Shown here: positions 58,219 to 64,000 of the stretch, one piece after another | Position numbering within the stretch: position 1 is the stretch's first letter | Layout: each line of letters opens with the position of its first letter | Source of the DNA: Cellulomonas sp. Root930 | Lineage (GTDB): Bacteria > Actinomycetota > Actinomycetes > Actinomycetales > Cellulomonadaceae | Length of the DNA stretch: 64,000 nt | Direction of reading: 5' to 3' | Assembly (NCBI GenBank): GCA_001429255.1 | Contig: LMJI01000002.1 | Coordinates: 359,274 to 423,273, forward strand | Notes under the pieces: model-generated | Told to the model about the DNA's origin: nothing | The model's input: only the letters and a program-made list of their open reading frames with translations | Database searches by the model: none | Program-made: the position numbers and the translations under genes

Positions 58219-59034
58219 GTGAACGACGCCCCCCTCGGCATCTTCGACTCCGGCGTCGGCGGGCTCACCGTTGCCCGGTCGATCCTCGACCAGCTGCCCC
58301 AGGAGTCCACCCTCTACATCGGCGACACGCTGAACACCCCGTACGGGTCCAAGCCGCTCGCCGCGGTGCGCGCGCACGCGCTCGAGGTGATGGACGACCT
58401 GGTGGACGCCGGCGTGAAGCTGCTGGTCATCGCGTGCAACACCGCGTCGTCGGCCATGCTGCGCGACGCCCGCGAGCGGTACACCCTGCGCCGGGGCATC
58501 CCGGTGGTCGAGGTGATCCTGCCCGCCGCGCGCCGTGCCGTGGCGGCCACCCGGTCCGGGCGCATCGGGGTGATCGCCACCAAGTCCACGGTCGAGTCGC
58601 GCTCGTACGACGACGCGTTCGCCGTGGCGCCCGGGATCGAGCTGACCACGCGGGCGTGCCCGGAGTTCGTGCGCCTGGTCGAGGCCGGCATCACCTCCGG
58701 CCCCGAGGTCCTCGCGTACGCCCACGAGTACCTGGACCCGGTGCGCGAGGCCGGGGTCGACACCCTGGTCCTCGGCTGCACCCACTACCCGCTGCTCACC
58801 GGGGCGATCTCCTACGTCATGGGCGAGGAGGTGACCCTCGTGTCGAGCGCCGAGGAGACCGCCAAGGACGTCTACCGCACGCTCGTCGCTCACGACCTGG
58901 AGCGCGACCCCGCTGCGGGTCCGCCCACGCACCGGTTCCTGGCCACCGGCGACCCGGCGCAGTTCCGCACCCTCGCCCGGCGCTTCCTCGGCCCGGAGGT
59001 CGAGACCGTCGAGTCCAGCGCGGCCCTGCGATGA
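58219..59034 (+). CDS. murI: Glutamate racemase
   Basis: 271 residues. It makes D-glutamate for peptidoglycan. Two catalytic cysteines lie in VIACNTASSAML and LGCTHYPLLTG; the N-terminal FDSGVGGLTVARSIL and YIGDTLNTPYGSKPL are signatures. Full length. The GTG has no Shine-Dalgarno; TAGGCT lies 7 nt upstream (leaderless). The next gene overlaps its stop (ATGA). Confidence 0.95.
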   Translation: MNDAPLGIFDSGVGGLTVARSILDQLPQESTLYIGDTLNTPYGSKPLAAVRAHALEVMDDLVDAGVKLLVIACNTASSAMLRDARERYTLRRGIPVVEVILPAARRAVAATRSGRIGVIATKSTVESRSYDDAFAVAPGIELTTRACPEFVRLVEAGITSGPEVLAYAHEYLDPVREAGVDTLVLGCTHYPLLTGAISYVMGEEVTLVSSAEETAKDVYRTLVAHDLERDPAAGPPTHRFLATGDPAQFRTLARRFLGPEVETVESSAALR

Positions 59035-59819
59035 GGCTCACGGTCCTCGGCTGCGCCGGCTCGTTCCCCGGCCCCGACTCGGCGGCCTCGGGGTACCTCG
59101 TCCAGGCGGACGACGCCGACGGGCGCACCTGGACCGTCCTGCTCGACCTCGGCAACGGCGCCCTGAGCGCCCTGCAGCGGTACGGCGACCCCACCCGGCT
59201 CGACGCGATCGGGCTGTCGCACCTGCACGCCGACCACGTGGCCGACATGGTGGTGCTCAACGTGCTCCGCAGGTACCGCCCGGAGGGGCCCTGCGCGCCG
59301 GTCGCGGTGCACGGGCCGACCGGGACCGCGGATCGCCTCGCGCAGCTGGCCGGGAAGGACCCCGCCACCAGCACCGACGGGCAGTTCGACGTGGTCGAGT
59401 GGCGTGCCGGATCGCGCGTCGTCGTCGGGCCGCTCGTGCTGGAGCCGGTGCCCGTCGAGCACCCGATCCCCGCGTTCGGCATCCGGGTCTCCGGGCCGAG
59501 CGACGCGGATCCCGCCCGGACAGTCACGCTCGCGTACACGGGCGACACCGACGCGTGCGCCGGTCTGGACGACCTCGCCGCAGGGGTCGACCTCCTGCTG
59601 TCGGAGGCGGCCTACGTCGAGGGTCGCGACGACGCCTCGCGGGGCGTCCACCTCACGGGCCGACGCGCCGGCGAGGCCGCGGCGCGCGGGGGAGCGGGCC
59701 GGCTGGTGCTGACGCACATCCCGGCCTGGAACGACCCGGCGGTGACCGTCAGCGAGGCGTCCGCGGTGTACGACGGCCCCATCGAGCTGGCCCACCCCGG
59801 CGGCGTGCACGTCCTCTGA
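59031..59819 (+). CDS. Metallo-beta-lactamase fold hydrolase (RNase Z-like)
   Basis: 262 residues. The zinc motif HLHADHVADM is intact (HxHxDH), with H in VPVEHPIPAFGIRV, D in AYTGDTDAC and H in THIPAWND as further ligands. The LTVLGCAGSFPGPDSAASGY start is typical of the actinobacterial MBL protein found between murI and rph. RNase Z-like or phosphodiesterase activity is likely but unproven. A terminator hairpin follows. Confidence 0.9.
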   Translation: MRLTVLGCAGSFPGPDSAASGYLVQADDADGRTWTVLLDLGNGALSALQRYGDPTRLDAIGLSHLHADHVADMVVLNVLRRYRPEGPCAPVAVHGPTGTADRLAQLAGKDPATSTDGQFDVVEWRAGSRVVVGPLVLEPVPVEHPIPAFGIRVSGPSDADPARTVTLAYTGDTDACAGLDDLAAGVDLLLSEAAYVEGRDDASRGVHLTGRRAGEAAARGGAGRLVLTHIPAWNDPAVTVSEASAVYDGPIELAHPGGVHVL

Positions 59820-59829
59820 GGCACCCAGC

Positions 59830-59869
59830 GTCCGCACTCGAGGGGGTTCCAGCCCTCCGGAGTGCGGAC
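59830..59869 (+). terminator. Terminator hairpin after the MBL gene
   Basis: GTCCGCACTC (59830-59839) pairs with GAGTGCGGAC (59860-59869), and inner AGGG/CCCT bases extend the stem around a GTTCCAG-type loop. It lies 11 nt after the MBL stop and before the rph promoter. Confidence 0.7.
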
Positions 59870-59890
59870 GTCCGGTGGTGTCGGGGCGCG

Positions 59891-59907
59891 CGGTTAGGCT
59901 CGTCGTC
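59891..59907 (+). promoter_or_regulatory. Leaderless promoter of rph
   Basis: TAGGCT (59895-59900) within CGGTTAGGCTCGTC ends 7 nt before the ATG at 59908. The 14-mer is identical to that before murI. Confidence 0.65.
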
Positions 59908-60714
59908 ATGACTTCTGCTGCCACCACCTCGTCTGCGACCGGGAGCCCGACGCGCGTCCGCGCCGACGGACGCGCCCCCGACCAGCTCCGTCCCGTGACC
60001 CTGACGCGCGGCTTCCTGGAGGCGGGCGAGGGCAGCGTGCTCGTCGAGTTCGGGGGCACCAAGGTGCTCTGCGTCGCGTCGTTCACCCCGGGCGTGCCGC
60101 GCTGGAAGAAGGGCTCCGGCGAGGGCTGGGTCACCGCCGAGTACTCGATGCTCCCGCGCGCGACGTCCAGCCGCTCTGACCGCGAGTCGGTCAAGGGGCG
60201 CGTCGGCGGGCGCACGCACGAGATCTCGCGGCTGATCGGTCGGTCGCTGCGCGCGATCATCGACGTCTCCGCGCTCGGCGAGAACACGATCGTGCTCGAC
60301 TGCGACGTGCTGCAGGCCGACGGCGGCACCCGGACCGCCTCGATCACGGGCGCGTACGTCGCGCTCGCCGACGCGGTCGCGTGGGCGGTCGAGAACAAGC
60401 ACATCCCCAAGAACAAGGTCGTGCTGCGCGACTCGGTGGCCGCGGTGAGCGTCGGCATCGTCGACGGGCTGCCCGTGCTGGACCTGCCCTACGTCGAGGA
60501 CGTGCGGGCCGAGACGGACATGAACGTCGTGGTCACGGGGTCGGGCACGTTCGTCGAGGTGCAGGGGACCGCCGAGCACGCGCCGTTCGACCGCGCGGAG
60601 CTCGACTCGCTGCTAGACCTCGCGGTCGCCGGCACCGCCCAGCTCACGGCCCTGCAGGTCGCGGCGCTGACCTCGGCACCGGCGGACGGCTCGGCCACGC
60701 GGCTGGCGCGGTGA
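59908..60714 (+). CDS. rph: Ribonuclease PH
   Basis: 268 residues from the ATG at 59908 (an upstream GTG frame at 59875 is rejected). It trims tRNA 3' ends by phosphorolysis. RNase PH blocks are LRPVTLTRGFLEAGEGSVLV, CVASFTPGVPRWKKGSGEGW, SRSDRESVKGRVGGRTHEI and LDCDVLQADGGTRTASITGA. The RdgB gene overlaps its stop (GTGA), a conserved order. Confidence 0.95.
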   Translation: MTSAATTSSATGSPTRVRADGRAPDQLRPVTLTRGFLEAGEGSVLVEFGGTKVLCVASFTPGVPRWKKGSGEGWVTAEYSMLPRATSSRSDRESVKGRVGGRTHEISRLIGRSLRAIIDVSALGENTIVLDCDVLQADGGTRTASITGAYVALADAVAWAVENKHIPKNKVVLRDSVAAVSVGIVDGLPVLDLPYVEDVRAETDMNVVVTGSGTFVEVQGTAEHAPFDRAELDSLLDLAVAGTAQLTALQVAALTSAPADGSATRLAR

Positions 60715-61325
60715 GCGCGCGGCTGGTCCTCGCGACGCACAACGCCCACAAGGTCGGCGAGCTGCGCGCGATCCTCGCCCCGGTGCTGCCCGGGCTGGAC
60801 CCGTCGTCGGTGGTCGGTGCCCGCGACGTGGGCGCCCCCGAGCCGGTCGAGGACGGTGTCACGTTCGCCGAGAACGCCTTGATCAAGGCGCGCTCGCTCG
60901 CCGCGTTCACCGGGCTCCCCGCGGTCGCGGACGACTCAGGGCTGGCGGTCGACGTGCTGGGCGGTGCGCCCGGCATCTTCTCGGCGCGCTGGGCGGGCCG
61001 GCACGGTGACGACGCGGCCAACCTCGCGCTCCTGCTGGCGCAGCTCGCCGACGTCCCGGAGCCGCACCGCGGCGCCCGCTTCGTCTGCGCCGCGGCGCTG
61101 GTCACCCCGGACGGGTTCGAGCACGTGGAGACCGGCACGCTCGAGGGCGTGCTGGCCGCGGAACCTCGCGGCGCCGGCGGCTTCGGGTACGACCCGATCC
61201 TCGTGCCGGTCGGCGAGACCCGGTCGTGCGCGGAGCTCACGCCGGCGGAGAAGAACGCGATCAGCCACCGCGGCACGGCGTTCCGCGCGCTCGTCCCCAC
61301 GCTGGTGCGGGTGCTCGGGGGATGA
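60711..61325 (+). CDS. rdgB: Non-canonical purine NTP pyrophosphatase (RdgB/HAM1)
   Basis: 204 residues, GTG start coupled to rph. It hydrolyses dITP, XTP and ITP. Signatures: LVLATHNAHKVGELRAIL, FAENALIKARSLAAFTGLPAVADDSGLAVD, SARWAGRHGDD and GFGYDPILVP; SHRGTAFRAL ends the fold. Intact and full length. Confidence 0.95.
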   Translation: MSARLVLATHNAHKVGELRAILAPVLPGLDPSSVVGARDVGAPEPVEDGVTFAENALIKARSLAAFTGLPAVADDSGLAVDVLGGAPGIFSARWAGRHGDDAANLALLLAQLADVPEPHRGARFVCAAALVTPDGFEHVETGTLEGVLAAEPRGAGGFGYDPILVPVGETRSCAELTPAEKNAISHRGTAFRALVPTLVRVLGG

Positions 61326-61331
61326 CCCGCG

Positions 61332-62993
61332 GTGTCTGACGGCCACGTGCAGCTGGTGGCGGACGCGGTGACCTACGGGTACCCAGGTCACCCCGTGCTC
61401 GAACGCGTGGACCTGGTGGTCAGCGCCGGGGACCGGGTGGGCGTCGTCGGGGAGAACGGGGCCGGCAAGACGACCCTGCTGCGGGTCCTCGCAGGCGAGC
61501 TCGCACCGCAGACCGGGACCGTGCACCGCAGCGGCACGCTCGCCTCGGTGGAGCAGGAGCTCGACGCACCCGGTGGCGCGACCGTCGGCACCTTCGTCGC
61601 GGAGGCCCTCGGCGGCATCCGCGCCGCCGCGGCCGAGCTCGAGGCGGCCATCGCGGGGTTCGACCACGAGTCCGGCGACCTCGCGCGGCTGACCGCCGCC
61701 GTCGCCCGCTACGAGCACCTCGCCGCCTGGGACGCCGACCGCCGGGTCGACGTGGCGCTGACGCGGTTCGGTGCACCGCGCGAGGCGGACCGGCGGCTGG
61801 ACCAGCTGAGCGTCGGCGAGCGGTACAGGGTGCGGCTGGCGTGCCGGATCGGGGAGCGCGCGGACCTGCTGCTCCTGGACGAGCCCACCAACCACCTGGA
61901 CGCGGCCGGCATCGACTACCTGACCGCGCAGCTGCGGGAGTGGCCGGGCGCGGTCGTCATCGTCACGCACGACCGCCGACTGCTCGACGACGTCATGACC
62001 GCGATCCTCGACCTCGATCCCGCCATGGACGGCAGGCCCGCGCTGTACGGCGCCACGCGGTACTCCGACTACCGGTTCCTCAAGAGCCAGATGATCCGGC
62101 GCTGGCGGGCGCGGTACCGGGCCGAGCGCAAGCGGGCGGTCCAGCTGGCCGAGCGGCTCGACTCGACGTACGAGAACCTCTCCGACGAGTGGCGCCCGCC
62201 CAAGGGATCCCAGACGCACCGGCGTGCCACGCGCGCGCGGGGGCACGTCAAGGCGGCGGACCGGCTGATCCAGCAGCTCGAGGCCGACGCCGTCGAGGTG
62301 CCGACGCCGCCGCTGGTGCTCACGTTCCCCGACCTCCCCTCGCTCCCGCCGCAGCCGCAGACGGGGCCGCTCCTGGACCTGCGCGCGCCGCTGGTGACCG
62401 GTCGCCTCGACCTCGCCGGGGTGCGCGTCGACGTCCCCGCGTGCGGGCGCCTGCTGGTCACCGGCCCCAACGGCTCCGGCAAGTCGACCCTGCTCGCGGC
62501 GCTGGCGGGATCCGTCCGGCTCGACCGCGGCGTGCGCTCGATCGCGCCCGGCGTGCGGCTCGGGGTGCTCGCCCAGGAGGGTCCGACGGAGCACGCCGCG
62601 GCCCTCGTCGCCCACCCGCGCGCCGCCGGGGCCGCCGAGCAGCTCTCCGGGTTCGACGCGTACGCGCGCCACGCGTTGACGCTCCTGGGGGCGCAGCTGC
62701 TCGACCCCGGTCAGCTGGTCCCGATCGCCGCGCTCGGTCTGCTCACCGAGGAGGACCTCGACCGGCCGCTGCGCGAGCTGTCCGTCGGTCAGCGGCGCCG
62801 GTTCGATCTCGCGTGCGCGCTGCTGGCGGCTCCGCACGTGCTCATCCTCGACGAGCCGACGAACCACCTGTCCGTCGGGCTGGTGGACGAGCTCACCGCC
62901 GCACTGCGGGCCACGTCGGCCGCGGTGGTCGTCGCCACCCACGACCGCCGGATGCGGGCTGACCTGGCGGACTGGCCGGAGCTCAGCCTGTAG
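61332..62993 (+). CDS. ABC-F family ATPase (antibiotic-resistance type)
   Basis: 553 residues, GTG start. Two ABC domains without membrane segments: domain 1 GENGAGKTTLLRVLAG (Walker A) with LSVGERYRVRLACRI and LLLLDEPTNHLDAAG; domain 2 GPNGSGKSTLLAALAG with LSVGQRRRFDLACALL and LILDEPTNHLS. The inter-domain linker (about 255-350) is long, with charged helices (KSQMIRRWRARYRAERKRA), as in ribosome-protection ABC-F proteins of the Msr/Vga/OptrA type. It would displace ribosome-targeting antibiotics; an EttA-like translation role is an alternative. Confidence 0.88.
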   Translation: MSDGHVQLVADAVTYGYPGHPVLERVDLVVSAGDRVGVVGENGAGKTTLLRVLAGELAPQTGTVHRSGTLASVEQELDAPGGATVGTFVAEALGGIRAAAAELEAAIAGFDHESGDLARLTAAVARYEHLAAWDADRRVDVALTRFGAPREADRRLDQLSVGERYRVRLACRIGERADLLLLDEPTNHLDAAGIDYLTAQLREWPGAVVIVTHDRRLLDDVMTAILDLDPAMDGRPALYGATRYSDYRFLKSQMIRRWRARYRAERKRAVQLAERLDSTYENLSDEWRPPKGSQTHRRATRARGHVKAADRLIQQLEADAVEVPTPPLVLTFPDLPSLPPQPQTGPLLDLRAPLVTGRLDLAGVRVDVPACGRLLVTGPNGSGKSTLLAALAGSVRLDRGVRSIAPGVRLGVLAQEGPTEHAAALVAHPRAAGAAEQLSGFDAYARHALTLLGAQLLDPGQLVPIAALGLLTEEDLDRPLRELSVGQRRRFDLACALLAAPHVLILDEPTNHLSVGLVDELTAALRATSAAVVVATHDRRMRADLADWPELSL

Positions 62994-62996
62994 GGC

Positions 62997-63551
62997 TCAC
63001 GGCAGGCGGCCGACGTATCCCATCGCCTGGCGGAGCAGGAGGCCCTGCCCGCCGTTCATCTCGAACTGGATCTGCTGCGCGCACGCCTCCTCGGGCGTCA
63101 TCCACGCGAGGTCGATGGCGTCCTGCTGCGGCCGGCAGTCGCCGAGCACCGGCACCACGTACGCGAGCGACACCGCGTGCTGGCGCGGGTCGTGGTACGG
63201 CGTCACGCCGGGCGTCGGGAAGTACTCGGCGACGGTGAACGGCTGCGGCGACGCGGGGATCTGCGGGAGAGCCACCGGGCCGAGGTCCTTCTCGATGTGC
63301 CGCAGCAGCGCGTCGCGCACCCGCTCGTGGTACATCACGCGACCGCTGATCAGCGCCCGGGACATGACGCCCTCCTGCGTGACCCGCAGCAGCAGGCCGA
63401 CCTGCACGACGTCGCCCGAGTCGTCCACGCGCACCGGGATGGCGTCGATGTAGAGGATCGGCAGCTGCGTGCGGGCACGACCGATCTCCTCGGGGCTGAG
63501 CCAGCCGGCCGGACGTTCGGGGCCGCGGGGGTACTCGGCGGAAGCGGTCAC
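62997..63551 (-). CDS. NUDIX-family protein (DUF4916)
   Basis: 184 residues, GTG start with TAGACA 6 nt upstream. The fold starts WLSPEEIGRARTQLPILYID and has VGLLLRVTQEGVMSRALISGRV and EYFPTPGVTPYHDPRQHAVS. The canonical Nudix box is not preserved, so hydrolase activity may be lost. I recall this actinobacterial family as DUF4916. It converges with the ABC-F gene (3 bp gap) and diverges from thioredoxin. Confidence 0.8.
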   Translation of the reverse strand: MTASAEYPRGPERPAGWLSPEEIGRARTQLPILYIDAIPVRVDDSGDVVQVGLLLRVTQEGVMSRALISGRVMYHERVRDALLRHIEKDLGPVALPQIPASPQPFTVAEYFPTPGVTPYHDPRQHAVSLAYVVPVLGDCRPQQDAIDLAWMTPEEACAQQIQFEMNGGQGLLLRQAMGYVGRLP

Positions 63552-63697
63552 TGACCATGTCTACCTCGCCGGGAGCGCCCGCGACGGGCACGCCGCGCGG
63601 ATCCGGGCCTCCCGAGGTGTGCGTCCCACCACCCTCGGGAATAGTCGTGGGTGGTTGCGTGCTCTATCTGGCGGTAACCGAGGACTGGAGGAACGTC

Positions 63698-64000
63698 ATG
63701 GCGACGACTGAGCTGACCGGTAGCACGATCGGCCAGACCATCAAGGACAACGAGATCGTCCTTGTCGACTTCTGGGCAGAGTGGTGCGGGCCGTGCAAGC
63801 GGTTCGGACCCGTCTTCGAGGACTCCTCGGAGAACCACCCGGACGTCGTGCACGCGAAGGTCGACACCGAGGCCGAGCAGGAGCTGGCCGCCGAGCTGCA
63901 GATCTTCTCGATCCCGACCCTGATGGCCTTCCGCGACGGCATCCTGGTGTTCAACCAGGCCGGCGCGCTGCCCGCTCCCGCGCTGGAGCAGGTGGTCGAG
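63698..64000 (+). CDS. trxA: Thioredoxin (partial, 3' end outside window)
   Basis: The first 101 residues of a thioredoxin; the stop lies beyond the window. GGAGGAA precedes the ATG. The redox site is WCGPC (C30, C33), with DFWAEWCGPC, IPTLMAF (cis-Pro) and NQAGALPAP. It reduces protein disulfides; it should be essentially complete, as the fold ends near residue 105-120. Confidence 0.93.
   Translation, partial: MATTELTGSTIGQTIKDNEIVLVDFWAEWCGPCKRFGPVFEDSSENHPDVVHAKVDTEAEQELAAELQIFSIPTLMAFRDGILVFNQAGALPAPALEQVVE

Overview
The window is about 64 kb of very GC-rich DNA, densely coding on both strands, with many 1-4 bp start/stop overlaps (ATGA, GTGA, TGATG) and many GTG starts. Gene content and local order (clpS - DUF2017 - murI - metallo-hydrolase - rph - rdgB; DUF3039 - helicase; a secreted SGNH esterase carrying a family 2 cellulose-binding module; F420-type LLM oxidoreductases; a paired clpP operon with a PopR/ClgR-type regulator) point to a Gram-positive actinobacterium, most likely a Cellulomonas-like member of the Micrococcales. 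This is an inference from gene content. No rRNA, tRNA, CRISPR array, transposase or prophage gene was seen, and the region reads as chromosomal backbone with several accessory metabolic blocks.

Layout. 1-2.2 kb: a phosphosugar aldolase/phosphatase pair diverging from its GntR regulator. 2.2-5.3 kb: an NYN-type nuclease, a Clp-N-domain HTH regulator with a two-operator promoter, acylphosphatase and an unknown gene. 5.4-8.1 kb: an AhpD-like protein, a phosphodiester glycosidase and a GT2-GtrA glycosyltransferase whose 3' end runs into prpC. 8-11.6 kb: the methylcitrate cycle genes prpD-prpB-prpC. 11.6-17.2 kb: a block of small membrane/SHOCT/DUF proteins, a cysteine-less CMD protein and a MalT-like LuxR regulator. 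17.3-18.4 kb: the MTA/SAH nucleosidase-luxS pair. 19-22.5 kb: a type III polyketide synthase cluster (PKS, ICMT-like methyltransferase, FAD monooxygenase, divergent UbiA prenyltransferase), the best candidate for a specialised-metabolite system here. 22.6-25.7 kb: LLM oxidoreductase with a MerR-type promoter, VOC protein, Cys-rich pentapeptide protein, and a winged-helix regulator/membrane protein pair. 25.8-27.5 kb: two clpP genes with a PopR box and a convergent PopR-like regulator. 27.5-34.2 kb: LolA-like protein, ABC-2 exporter and beta-propeller operon facing an OmpR-type two-component system. 34.2-46.6 kb: housekeeping and miscellaneous genes (DUF1992, MFS exporter, DNA glycosylase, DUF72, S4 protein, esterase, pgi, PfkB kinase, NarL-type two-component system, luciferase-like oxidoreductase). 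46.7-53.1 kb: an amino-sugar uptake and catabolism operon (ROK repressor, ABC importer without its ATPase, ROK kinase, nagB). 53.2-64 kb: conserved housekeeping genes (DUF3039, helicase, pncB, clpS, DUF2017, murI, MBL hydrolase, rph, rdgB, ABC-F ATPase, NUDIX protein, thioredoxin).

Regulatory reading. At least eleven genes have a TANNNT hexamer ending 6-7 nt before the start codon and no Shine-Dalgarno sequence, so leaderless transcription looks common. Several promoters carry clear operators: twin 17-bp palindromes over the -35 and -10 of the Clp-N/HTH gene; a PopR-type box before clpP; overlapping GTCTA/TAGAC half-sites at the GntR gene; a 19-bp-spacer MerR-type promoter; 11-bp-phased direct repeats before the LolA/ABC operon; and an inverted repeat over the ROK repressor promoter. 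I worked without searches: family names come from motif recognition and memory, and DUF numbers and characterised-cluster comparisons should be confirmed.
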